A stretch of DNA of 41,314 bases from JAWXVD01 sp044425705 (GTDB taxonomy: Bacteria > Bacillota > Clostridia > Lachnospirales > Lachnospiraceae), in NCBI GenBank assembly GCA_044425705.1, contig JAWXVD010000017.1, forward strand, positions 1 to 41,314, written 5' to 3'. Shown piece by piece: positions 7,309 through 15,354 of the stretch. The first letter of the stretch is position 1. Each line of letters opens with the position of its first letter. Position numbers and translations under genes: made by a program. The notes below the pieces were generated by a model that was not told the DNA's origin, did no database searches, and was given only the letters and a program-made list of their open reading frames with translations.

Positions 7309-8505
7309 ATGAATGTATTAGTAATCAATTGTGGTAGTTCATCATTAAAATATCAATTAATTAGCAGTGAAGATGGAATCGTTTTAGCAAAAGGTGTTTG
7401 CGAGAGAATCGGTATAGATGGAAGTGCTATTTCTCATCAAGCGGGAGAGTCTGGAAAAGTTAAGACAGAAATTCCAATGGCAACACATACAGATGCAGTG
7501 AAAATAGTGATGGAAAAATTAACAGATGCAGAGGTTGGTGTGATCAAATCTACAGATGAAATTGATGCTGTGGGACATCGTATCGTTCATGGTGGTGAAA
7601 AATTCACATCATCAGCATTGATTACAGATGAAGTAATAGCAGCGATTGAAGAGTGTAACGATTTGGCGCCACTACATAATCCAGCAAACTTAATCGGTAT
7701 CAATTCATGTAAAGAATTAATGCCAAATGTACCAATGGTCGGTGTGTTTGATACAGCTTTCCATCAAACTATGCCTAGCAAAGCATATTTATATGGTATT
7801 CCATATGACTATTATAAAAAGCATAAAATTAGAAGATATGGATTCCATGGAACAAGCCATGATTTTGTATCAAAACGAGCTGCAGAAATTTTAGGAAAAG
7901 ACAGAAAAGATTTAAAAATTATCGTATGCCATTTAGGAAATGGTGCATCCGTATCTGCTGTTAAATATGGAGAATCGGTGGATACTTCTATGGGACTTAC
8001 ACCATTAGAAGGTTTGATTATGGGAACTCGTTCAGGAGATCTAGATCCTGCAATCGTAAATTTCTTGGCAGAAAAAGAAGGTATTAGTGCTAGTGCAGTG
8101 ATTGATATTTGTAATAAAGAATCTGGTGTATTAGGGCTTTCAGGCGGATTTTCAAGTGATTTTAGAGATTTAGCAGAGGCAGCAGCAGATGGAAATGAAA
8201 TGGCAGCCACAGCCTTAGATGGTTATGCCTATAGAGTAGGAAAATATATTGGTGCTTATACAGCAGCTATGAACGGTGTTGACGTAATTATTTTTACAGC
8301 TGGTGCAGGGGAAAATAATGCAGAAGTAAGAAGCTTGATGGGACAATATATTGGATACTTAGGAACAAATATTGATCCAGAAAAAAATAAATTAAGAGGA
8401 CAAGAAGTGATTTTATCAGATGAAGGTAGCAAGGTGATTACTATGATTGTACCAACAGATGAAGAAATGGAAATTGCTAGAGAAACTGTAAGACTTGTAA
8501 AATAA
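7309..8505 (+). CDS. ackA: Acetate kinase
   Basis: 398 residues, the normal family length. It interconverts acetyl phosphate plus ADP with acetate plus ATP, the main substrate-level ATP step of fermentation. The N-terminal signature is VLVINCGSSSLKYQL. Other family motifs: GHRIVHGGEKF, FDTAFHQTMP, RRYGFHGTSHDFVSKRA, HLGNGASVSAVK and GLTPLEGLIMGTRSGDLDP. The usual partner pta is not adjacent; ackA follows proS by 75 nt with no terminator between them, so it may share the proS transcript. It ends in the hairpin at 8561-8597. Confidence 0.97.
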   Translation: MNVLVINCGSSSLKYQLISSEDGIVLAKGVCERIGIDGSAISHQAGESGKVKTEIPMATHTDAVKIVMEKLTDAEVGVIKSTDEIDAVGHRIVHGGEKFTSSALITDEVIAAIEECNDLAPLHNPANLIGINSCKELMPNVPMVGVFDTAFHQTMPSKAYLYGIPYDYYKKHKIRRYGFHGTSHDFVSKRAAEILGKDRKDLKIIVCHLGNGASVSAVKYGESVDTSMGLTPLEGLIMGTRSGDLDPAIVNFLAEKEGISASAVIDICNKESGVLGLSGGFSSDFRDLAEAAADGNEMAATALDGYAYRVGKYIGAYTAAMNGVDVIIFTAGAGENNAEVRSLMGQYIGYLGTNIDPEKNKLRGQEVILSDEGSKVITMIVPTDEEMEIARETVRLVK

Positions 8506-8560
8506 AGATTCACATAAGTTATTATTTACAGTTGCTGTAAATTGTAACTGACATATATGT

Positions 8561-8597
8561 AAGGGCATAGCATGAGAGAAATGTTATGCCCTTTTGT
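8561..8597 (+). terminator. Terminator after ackA
   Basis: AAGGGCATAGCAT (8561-8573) pairs with ATGTTATGCCCTT (8581-8593), followed by TTT. Confidence 0.9.
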
Positions 8598-8856
8598 ATC
8601 ATGAGAGAATTAGATACCATACATATAACTGTTATAAAGAAAAATAAGAAATGTATCAGTTTTGTAAAAAACTGATTTTGATAGATTGAGATAGAATGAT
8701 ATCTACGAGTATTACAAGTAGAAATGTAGAAAAAACTTGAAACAGTTAAGTTTATTATACATAAATTAATAATAATATCATAAATGCATCATAAACGTTT
8801 CGAATCAGTTCTTTAACGTAGTAGTAAAATTATTTTGCTGGTAACAAAATTCCGTA

Positions 8857-8940
8857 ACTTAAGGGTGAAGTGAATTTCACCCTCAACGTCTGCAATTTCA
8901 CCCTTGCAAGCAAGTGAAATTACTTGACTTAATTATGAAA
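8857..8940 (+). repeat. 75-bp double-hairpin repeat, copy C
   Basis: The most diverged copy. The first stem is perfect, GGGTGAA/TTTCACCC. The second stem (GCAATTTCA/TGAAATTAC) has one pair changed on both sides relative to copies A and B (G-C to A-T), plus one mismatch. The compensated pair suggests the fold matters. Confidence 0.75.
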
Positions 8941-8955
8941 TGTTACTCCCATAGC

Positions 8956-8989
8956 TTATCATGTACTCTCGAAATCCCTTAATGTATAG
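8956..8989 (+). repeat. 34-bp direct repeat, copy 1
   Basis: Begins TTATCATGTACTCTCG and ends TAATGTATAG; identical to 9121-9154 except one base. Confidence 0.85.
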
Positions 8990-9031
8990 CTTTATGGCTG
9001 ATTTATCCCTATTTGAACTTAAATTTTATCA

Positions 9032-9050
9032 ACGTACACACCGTGTACGT
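9032..9050. promoter_or_regulatory. Palindrome between the 34-bp repeats
   Basis: ACGTACAC-ACC-GTGTACGT, a perfect 8-bp inverted repeat with a 3-nt centre and no T-run. It could be an operator; no regulator can be assigned. Confidence 0.35.
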
Positions 9051-9120
9051 CTCAAAAATTAAAGTCCAACTATGAATAAATCTTCTCATAAATCTAAACA
9101 TCAAAGATTCCGAAAGTACA

Positions 9121-9154
9121 TTATCATGTACTCTCGAAATCCCCTAATGTATAG
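9121..9154 (+). repeat. 34-bp direct repeat, copy 2
   Basis: Second copy, 165 bp from copy 1 start to start, about 84 bp before the LytTR regulator gene. Confidence 0.85.
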
Positions 9155-9237
9155 ATGCCGAGAATGCAGTATTTAATCCTCCCTTAATTAGAGTTGCGCA
9201 ATTATTATGTTATAAATAAAAGTACAAGGGAGAAAAT

Positions 9238-10032
9238 ATGTATAATCAATTTACGATACCAATGTATATTTGCATGAAAAATAAGGAAGAATTATGTGAG
9301 CTAAACGATAAAGTTAGAACATATTTATTTATGGAAGAAATGGGGATTGCAATCCAGTATGTAACTACATCATTTCAAGCCTTAGCAGAAACTATGATAA
9401 AAGAAAATAGAACAGGAATCTATATTCTTGAATTAGAGCAAGTTGGGGAACAAGAATTAGAGATTATTTGTAAAATTAGAAAAAAAGATCCATGGGGCTT
9501 TATTTTACTTATGGTACCAGATGATGAAGCGAGAATGAGAATATTTGGAAGATATCTGTATATTATGGAATGTATAGTGAAAGAGGATATACAATTATTA
9601 ACAGAGAAAATAAAGATTGGAATTTATAAAACGTGGCAAATTTTTTTGGAAAATAGTAATCCTTGGAATGGAATATTTTGTATTAAAAGTAATCAGAAAA
9701 TTCATATGATACATGTAGATGAAATCTATTATGTAGAGGCACTTAAAAATCAACATAAAGTGATTTTATATATGTGTAATGAGCAAGTAGAAAGTGCAGT
9801 TACATTGCAATGTTTAAAAAATTATTTTGTGCAAGAAAGTTTTTTTATCTGTCATAAATCAATTATTATTAATATGAAACATGTAAAATTCTTTGATAAA
9901 AAAGAGAGAATGGTACATATGAATAATGGTAAAAAGGTAGAGTGTTCTGTAAGAAATATTAAGAGATTAGAAGAAATTTTACAAAGTAAAAGTGATATTT
10001 TATCAGATGAGAATGGAGAGAAAATATGTTAA
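9238..10032 (+). CDS. LytTR-family regulator with degenerate receiver domain
   Basis: 264 residues. The N-terminal part (about 1-125) follows the fold pattern of a response-regulator receiver, but the acidic pair after strand 1 is replaced (ICMKN) and the phosphorylated Asp position reads YILELE, with Glu65. The C-terminal part (about 148-250) is a LytTR DNA-binding domain: IHVDEIYYVEALKNQHKV and FFICHKSIIINMKHVKFF. Phosphorylation as in AgrA or ComE is therefore unlikely. No kinase gene is adjacent. ATG start with GGGAG 5 nt upstream. It overlaps nfo by 7 nt, so the two are translationally coupled. The repeats upstream may be its targets, but that is a guess. Confidence 0.85.
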   Translation: MYNQFTIPMYICMKNKEELCELNDKVRTYLFMEEMGIAIQYVTTSFQALAETMIKENRTGIYILELEQVGEQELEIICKIRKKDPWGFILLMVPDDEARMRIFGRYLYIMECIVKEDIQLLTEKIKIGIYKTWQIFLENSNPWNGIFCIKSNQKIHMIHVDEIYYVEALKNQHKVILYMCNEQVESAVTLQCLKNYFVQESFFICHKSIIINMKHVKFFDKKERMVHMNNGKKVECSVRNIKRLEEILQSKSDILSDENGEKIC

Positions 10033-10862
10033 CAATAGGTTGTCATTTATCTTCCTCAAAGGGATTTGAGGCTATGGGGAAGGAAGCATTAAAGATCAAG
10101 GCTAATACATTTCAATTTTTCACAAGGAATCCCAGAGGTGGGAAGGCTAAGGATATTGATGAAAAAGATGTAGAAAAGTTTTTAAAACTTGCAAAAGGAA
10201 ATGGAATCGAACGTATTTTAGCCCATGCACCATATACCTTAAATGGTTGTTCGGCGGATGAAGGGATAAGAGAATTTGCTAGAAATACAATGGCAGATGA
10301 TTTAAGAAGGATGGAATATGTTCCAGGCAATTATTATAATTTTCATCCAGGAAGTCATGTGAAGCAAGGGACAGATGTGGGAATTTCTTACATTGTTGAA
10401 ATGTTAAATGCAATTTTGAAACCAGAACAGACCACTACAGTGCTGTTAGAGACAATGGCAGGTAAAGGCAGTGAGGTAGGACGTAGTTTTGAAGAATTAA
10501 AAGAAATTTTAGATAAAGTAACATTAAATGAAAAAATGGGAATTTGTTTAGATACTTGCCATATATGGGATGGTGGATATGACATCGTTTCAAATCTGGA
10601 TCAAGTATTGGATGAGTTTGATAGAATCATAGGATTAGAGAAATTAAAAGCCATTCATTTAAATGATAGCCTCAATCCTTTAGCAGCCCATAAAGATCGT
10701 CATGCCAAAATAGGGGAAGGGCAAATAGGGGCAGATGCATTGGTGGCAGTTGTCAACCACCCTAAACTAAGACATTTGCCATTTTATTTAGAAACACCAA
10801 ATGAATTAGATGGATATGCAAGAGAAATCGCATTTTTACGAGAAAATTATAGGGAAGCATAA
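10026..10862 (+). CDS. nfo: Endonuclease IV (AP endonuclease)
   Basis: 278 residues, full length. It cleaves DNA 5' of abasic sites in base-excision repair, with three metal ions in a TIM barrel. Metal-site motifs are present in order: HAPYTLN, NFHPGSH, LLETMAGKG, GICLDTCHIWDGGYD, HLNDS and DRHAKIGEGQIG. ATG at 10026 lies inside the end of the LytTR gene, with GGAGAG just before it. Coupling of a DNA-repair enzyme to a LytTR regulator is unusual. Followed by the S66 peptidase gene after 22 nt, so probably one operon. Confidence 0.96.
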   Translation: MLTIGCHLSSSKGFEAMGKEALKIKANTFQFFTRNPRGGKAKDIDEKDVEKFLKLAKGNGIERILAHAPYTLNGCSADEGIREFARNTMADDLRRMEYVPGNYYNFHPGSHVKQGTDVGISYIVEMLNAILKPEQTTTVLLETMAGKGSEVGRSFEELKEILDKVTLNEKMGICLDTCHIWDGGYDIVSNLDQVLDEFDRIIGLEKLKAIHLNDSLNPLAAHKDRHAKIGEGQIGADALVAVVNHPKLRHLPFYLETPNELDGYAREIAFLRENYREA

Positions 10863-10884
10863 GTGGAAAGGAAGTATTTAGCAT

Positions 10885-11907
10885 ATGAGATACCCAAAAT
10901 TTTTAAAAGAAAATGGAACAATTGGATTTGTAGCCCCTGCCTTTGGATGCAATATGGAACCTTATCTTTCGGCATTTGAAAATGCACAAAAAAAATGGAA
11001 AGCTATGGGATATCAATTAGATTTTGGACCAAATTGCTATAAAGGTGAAGGCATTGGAATCAGTAATACACCACAGCTTTGTGGAGAAGAAATCAATGAT
11101 TATTATACCAGCCAAGAAAATGATATTTTAATTTCTTGCGGTGGTGGAGAATTAATGTGTGAAGATTTAGAATACATTGATTTTGAATTGTTAAAAAAAG
11201 CAGAACCTAAATGGTATATGGGATATTCAGACAATACCCATTTAACGTATTTATTGGCTACCGTTTGTGATGTTGCCTCTATATATGGACCTTGTGCGGC
11301 AGCTTTTGGTATGGAGCCATGGCATGAAAGCCTAGAAGATGCTATGGGAATTTTAACAGGTAAGAAGAGTATAGTGAAGTCTTATCCATTATGGGAAAAA
11401 GAAAGCTTGAAAACTCCTGAGAATCCGCTGTTGCCTTACCATGTGACAGAAAAGAGCATCATCAAAAAATTTCTAAATGAAAATGTGACCATGTCTGGTC
11501 GATTGTTAGGCGGTTGCATGGATTGTCTTGTGAATTTTCTTGGAACGAAATTTGATGAAACATTTAGTTTCGTGGAAAAATATAAAGAAGATGGAATTAT
11601 TTGGTTTTTAGAAGCTTGTGATTTGCATCCCATTAGCATCCGTAGAGCTATGTGGCAGATGGAGCATGCAGGTTGGTTTCAGTATACAAAGGGATTTTTA
11701 ATTGGTAGACCGTATTGTATGGGACAAGAGATTATGGGCTTGGATCAATATGAAGCTGTACTGGGCATCATTGGGAAATATAATGTACCAGTGATTATGG
11801 ATGTAGATATTGGTCATATAGCACCTATGATGCCTATTGTTTGTGGAGCGAAGGCAGAGGTGAAAGCGGTTGGAAATGAAATAGAGATAGCATATGATTT
11901 TAGTTAA
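10885..11907 (+). CDS. S66-family peptidase (LD-carboxypeptidase / MccF-like)
   Basis: 340 residues. The catalytic serine lies in the nucleophile elbow GYSDNT (S115). Family features include the N-terminal GTIGFVAPAFG, ISCGGGE before the elbow, and a C-terminal block with WFLEACD and IGHIAPMMPI that contains the Glu/His positions of the triad. Known members either trim L,D bonds in cytoplasmic murein tripeptides or detoxify microcin C-like compounds. Substrate cannot be decided from sequence; no signal peptide, so cytoplasmic. The ribosome site AAGGAAG is upstream of the ATG. Confidence 0.85.
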   Translation: MRYPKFLKENGTIGFVAPAFGCNMEPYLSAFENAQKKWKAMGYQLDFGPNCYKGEGIGISNTPQLCGEEINDYYTSQENDILISCGGGELMCEDLEYIDFELLKKAEPKWYMGYSDNTHLTYLLATVCDVASIYGPCAAAFGMEPWHESLEDAMGILTGKKSIVKSYPLWEKESLKTPENPLLPYHVTEKSIIKKFLNENVTMSGRLLGGCMDCLVNFLGTKFDETFSFVEKYKEDGIIWFLEACDLHPISIRRAMWQMEHAGWFQYTKGFLIGRPYCMGQEIMGLDQYEAVLGIIGKYNVPVIMDVDIGHIAPMMPIVCGAKAEVKAVGNEIEIAYDFS

Positions 11908-11947
11908 TAGAATATAATGTAATGTAATAGTATGAACGGAGCATTAC

Positions 11948-12472
11948 ATGGCAAACATATTAACTAATCTCTCCAATATTATGATTCCGGCATTGATTTT
12001 TTATATTATTGCGTATGGATTGGTGTCTAAAGTAAATGTGTATGAAGAATTTATTACAGGAGCAAAAAAAGGATTTCAAATTGTCATTGATATTATGCCC
12101 ACTATGGTTTCACTAATGATAGGCGTTGGTATTCTTAGAGCATCAGGATTTTTAACCATGCTGGGTGATTTGATTGGTCAATACACGCAGAATCTAGGTG
12201 TTCCAGGAGAAATTGTTTCACTTGCTGTAATTAAGTTGTTTTCAGCTTCGGCGGCCACAGGATTAGTGTTGGACATTTTTAAAACCTATGGGACTGACTC
12301 TACAGTAGGAATGATTGCATCAATTCTTTGTAGTTGTACAGAAACGGTATTTTATACTATGTCAGTATATTTTATGGCAGCAAAGGTGACTAAGACTAGG
12401 TGGACATTGGCAGGTGCGCTTGTGGCCACATTGGCGGGGGTGATTGCTAGTGTTTGGTTGGGGAAGCTATAG
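11948..12472 (+). CDS. spmB: Spore maturation protein B
   Basis: 174 residues with several membrane segments and the nucleoside-recognition (Gate) domain pattern: GAKKGFQIVIDIMPTMVSLMIGVGILRASG, and the C-terminal SCTETVFYTMSVYF. SpmB is needed for core dehydration of spores in Bacillus. Its usual upstream partner spmA is absent here; the neighbour is the S66 peptidase, 40 nt away. Ribosome site GGAG before the ATG. Ends in the bidirectional terminator at 12538-12571. Confidence 0.92.
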   Translation: MANILTNLSNIMIPALIFYIIAYGLVSKVNVYEEFITGAKKGFQIVIDIMPTMVSLMIGVGILRASGFLTMLGDLIGQYTQNLGVPGEIVSLAVIKLFSASAATGLVLDIFKTYGTDSTVGMIASILCSCTETVFYTMSVYFMAAKVTKTRWTLAGALVATLAGVIASVWLGKL

Positions 12473-12537
12473 AATATTATATCTGAGAAAGCGACGTGTA
12501 TGAGTTTTAATAGATAGTAAAATAATATTTAAAAAGA

Positions 12538-12571
12538 AAATTGCCAATAATAGGAATATTATTGGCAATTT
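12538..12571. terminator. Bidirectional terminator
   Basis: AAATTGCCAATAAT (12538-12551) and ATTATTGGCAATTT (12558-12571), a 14-bp perfect stem. It serves spmB (plus) and the binding-protein gene (minus). Confidence 0.85.
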
Positions 12572-12608
12572 GTATGTGGGTTTTGTCAAATGATGTGTAA
12601 CAATAGTA

Positions 12609-14021
12609 TTAATTTCCTAAGATTGCTGCATCTCCACGTTCTTTGATATTAGTAATTGTCGTTTCTAAATCTTGTTCTTGTACTAAGTATTTTTCTACTT
12701 CTTCCATGTAAACAGATTCGTAAGCTACACTATTAGCACCACTAATTTTTTCAGTAACGTAGATGTCAGGATTTGCATAAATATCTGTTAATAATTCTAC
12801 AGTAATGCCTTCATCAGCTAATGCGGCAGCAGCATCGACAAATAAGTTTGATTGATCTACAGTTTGGATTGCAGATGCTGTAGTATCAGCATATTTAGCA
12901 GCTAGAGAAACAAGATCGTATGCAACTTCAACTGAAAGTTCAGGGTCTGGAGCAGAAACAGGAACGCCTAATCCATTTACAACACCCCAAGTTTTTGTTT
13001 CAGTTCCTTCATCAACAGGCATTGGAGCAATTCCAACTGTCCAATCACGAGGATAGTTTTCTTGATCCATACACCAGCTTAAGTACCAACCGCCAGCAAT
13101 TGACATACCATATTTACCATTCATAAAGTCTGTTACTTGTGTACTTGTAGAAATAAGGTTTGCATGTGTTTGCATAGAACCATCTACATGCATCATATTG
13201 TAAACACCTTCTAAAGCAGTTGCAAATGCAGGGTCCTCAATATTTGATAAACCTTCATCATTATAGAAATATTCACCACCACCTAGAGCCATGATTGCTT
13301 CGCCATATGTGTAAGTTCCCCAGTTAATATAAAAAGCTCCGTATGTTTTATCTGCACCGCTACCAGAAGTGATACTTTTTGCTACTTCAGCATATTCATC
13401 CCATGTCATTGGAATTTCAGTAGATGGATAGTCAAGACCAGCAGCATCAAAAACGTCTTTATTATATGTAATTGCCCAACTTGTTACATTGTTAGGAATC
13501 ATATAGATAGAATCATTACGAACAGCAGCACTTGCATAATCACCAAATTCAGTACTAAAATCATGACCTGAAGCTGTAATAATGTCATCTAATGGAAGAA
13601 GTAAACCTGATTCAGCATAAGATGTTAAATTAATAGGATTAGCACAAATAACCAAATCAATTTCTACACCGCCAGCTACTTCTGTAGGCATTTTTGTATC
13701 GTAATCTGCATCACGACCTACAAAGTTAAAGGTTATGTTTTGATATTTTTCCATTGTTTGGATTTCTGCCATGGCATCTTGCATTTTCTTTTCTTCATCA
13801 ATACCGTTTAAATATACTGTAACAGTACGAGCTTCATAGATGGAAGCATCGCTTTCAACCTCTGTAGATTCAGCTGTTGTAGATTCAGCTGTTGTAGATT
13901 CAGTTTCAGTAGTTGCAGATGAAGTGTCTGTGCTTGTAGAATCTGTACTTGACCCACAGCCTGCAATCAAGCCCATAGTCATGGCACTAACTAACAATAC
14001 ACTGATTAATTTCTTTTTCAT
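12609..14021 (-). CDS. Carbohydrate ABC transporter substrate-binding lipoprotein
   Basis: 470 residues from the ATG at 14021, which has AAAGGAGGT upstream; an in-frame extension to 14078 is rejected. Lipoprotein signal with lipobox LIAGC (Cys22), then a Ser/Thr/Glu-rich linker to about residue 60, then a family 1 extracellular solute-binding domain (WDEYAEVAKSI, MNGKYGMSIAGGW). It should capture an oligosaccharide outside the membrane and hand it to the permeases at 14383-16188. It is transcribed away from them from a shared regulatory region with the same operator. The ligand is probably the sulfated oligosaccharide processed by this locus. Confidence 0.92.
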   Translation of the reverse strand: MKKKLISVLLVSAMTMGLIAGCGSSTDSTSTDTSSATTETESTTAESTTAESTEVESDASIYEARTVTVYLNGIDEEKKMQDAMAEIQTMEKYQNITFNFVGRDADYDTKMPTEVAGGVEIDLVICANPINLTSYAESGLLLPLDDIITASGHDFSTEFGDYASAAVRNDSIYMIPNNVTSWAITYNKDVFDAAGLDYPSTEIPMTWDEYAEVAKSITSGSGADKTYGAFYINWGTYTYGEAIMALGGGEYFYNDEGLSNIEDPAFATALEGVYNMMHVDGSMQTHANLISTSTQVTDFMNGKYGMSIAGGWYLSWCMDQENYPRDWTVGIAPMPVDEGTETKTWGVVNGLGVPVSAPDPELSVEVAYDLVSLAAKYADTTASAIQTVDQSNLFVDAAAALADEGITVELLTDIYANPDIYVTEKISGANSVAYESVYMEEVEKYLVQEQDLETTITNIKERGDAAILGN

Positions 14022-14064
14022 GTGAAAACCTCCTTTAATATAAAATAATATTTTGTTGTTGAAG

Positions 14065-14084
14065 TTATCATATATCATATATCA
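14065..14084 (-). promoter_or_regulatory. 20-bp operator, minus-strand copy
   Basis: Read on the minus strand: TGATATATGATATATGATAA, identical to 14305-14324 and in inverted orientation. It covers the -10 region of the binding-protein promoter. Three TGATA units spaced 7 nt apart make it a likely repressor site, probably for the GntR protein at 16268-16933. Confidence 0.7.
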
Positions 14085-14095
14085 TTTGTGTGCAA
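14067..14095 (-). promoter_or_regulatory. Promoter of the binding-protein gene
   Basis: Minus strand: TTGCAC (14095-14090), 17-nt spacer, TATGAT (14072-14067). The -10 box lies within the operator. Confidence 0.6.
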
Positions 14096-14293
14096 TATGT
14101 AATTATAAACATATTTATATATTTAAATTTGTGCAATATCCACATCTGTAGCTAATATGAATCAATTATTTCTATATTAATGCAAAATTTTTTTAGAGAA
14201 AAGAGAGAAGGGATATAAGAATTAGAATCTCTAAAATAAAAATAAAAGCAAAATACACAAAAAATAGAATGGAAATATAGTAAATTTCAATAA

Positions 14294-14322
14294 TTGATTT
14301 AGTCTGATATATGATATATGAT
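14294..14322 (+). promoter_or_regulatory. Promoter of the permease operon
   Basis: TTGATT (14294-14299), 17-nt spacer, TATGAT (14317-14322). It has the same spacing and same -10 as the divergent promoter; the operator copy at 14305-14324 covers spacer and -10. Confidence 0.6.
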
Positions 14323-14324
14323 AA
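14305..14324 (+). promoter_or_regulatory. 20-bp operator, plus-strand copy
   Basis: TGATATATGATATATGATAA, identical to the inverted copy at 14065-14084. A related TGATA-TGATA pair lies at 16998-17011 before the GH127 gene. Confidence 0.7.
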
Positions 14325-14382
14325 GTATACAAAATAATTGTTTAGATTTCAGTGAAAGAACAAGAAGATAGGGAGGTAAACA

Positions 14383-15345
14383 GTGAAGCATTCTAGTGAA
14401 AAATCAAATATGCAAAACGAATTAGCTGTGCATGAAAAACAAAAATCAAATATGCGATTTAAAAGGAAAGTGAAAGAGAACTTGATCGGCTATTCATTTA
14501 TAGGTGTATCTTTAGTCGGGTTTTTAGCGTTTATGGTATTTCCGCTATTCTATTCATTAGTAATCAGTTTTATGAATTGGAATATGTTTCAAGGATTTTC
14601 GGCATCAACATTTATTGGTTGGAAAAATTATGCAGCAGTATTGAAGGATGATTATTTTATTACTGGATTTTGGAATAACATTAAATTAGCGGTTATGATT
14701 GTACCAGCACTCTTACTGATAGCTTTAATACTTGCATATTTGTTAAATGGAAAGATATTTGGTAGAGGAGCACTCAGGGCGGCATATTTCATGCCATATA
14801 TTGCAATCACAACAGCATCGGCATTGGTATTTTCAGCAGTATTTAATGCTGAATTTGGACCAGTCAATGAATTTTTGAGAGCGATTGGAGTGGAAAATCC
14901 TCCAGGATGGGCAATGAGTGTAAAATGGGCATTACCAGTTGTGGCTTTATTCATTATTTGGAAAAATATAGGATATTGTGTAGTTATATATCTTGCGTCA
15001 TTACAAGGAATCTCAGAAAGTTATTATGAAGCCGCTTCAATTGATGGAGCGAATAAAATACAACAATTTAGATTCATTACAGTGCCATTAGTTTCACCAA
15101 CAACATTTTTCTTGGTAATTACAAATATGATTATGGCATTTAGAACATTCGAAGAAGTGCAAATGTTGACAGGTGGAGGACCAGGAACGACAACGTATAC
15201 GATGATTCTCCGTATCTACACTAAAGCATTTTCAGAGTATGATATGGGATTTGCATCAGCAGCGGCATGGATATATTTCTGTGTAGTAATGGTGATAACA
15301 ATATTCCAATTTGTAGGACAAAAAAAATGGGTGAAATATACATAG
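14383..15345 (+). CDS. Sugar ABC transporter permease 1 (MalF/UgpA type)
   Basis: 320 residues starting at GTG 14383, with GGGAGGT 5 nt upstream. A cytoplasmic basic tail (about 1-33) is followed by six membrane segments. The EAA loop that contacts the ATPase is YEAASIDGANKIQQFRFITVPLVSP near residues 215-240. It forms the membrane channel with permease 2. The late motif TGGGPGTTT is typical of sugar permeases. No ATPase gene is present in this locus, so a shared MsmX-like ATPase elsewhere is expected. Confidence 0.93.
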   Translation: MKHSSEKSNMQNELAVHEKQKSNMRFKRKVKENLIGYSFIGVSLVGFLAFMVFPLFYSLVISFMNWNMFQGFSASTFIGWKNYAAVLKDDYFITGFWNNIKLAVMIVPALLLIALILAYLLNGKIFGRGALRAAYFMPYIAITTASALVFSAVFNAEFGPVNEFLRAIGVENPPGWAMSVKWALPVVALFIIWKNIGYCVVIYLASLQGISESYYEAASIDGANKIQQFRFITVPLVSPTTFFLVITNMIMAFRTFEEVQMLTGGGPGTTTYTMILRIYTKAFSEYDMGFASAAAWIYFCVVMVITIFQFVGQKKWVKYT

Positions 15346-15354
15346 GGAGGAGTC

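Larger units (their letters stand above)
8598..9237. other. 640-bp gene-free spacer rich in repeats
   Basis: No supported reading frame. It holds the third 75-bp repeat (8857-8940), a 34-bp direct repeat (8956-8989 and 9121-9154) and a 19-bp palindrome (9032-9050). No convincing promoter for the next gene was found, although its ribosome site (GGGAG) is clear. Confidence 0.7.

Noticed and set aside
8956..9154. CRISPR array
   Set aside because: Only two repeat units about 130 bp apart, no regular spacers and no cas genes.
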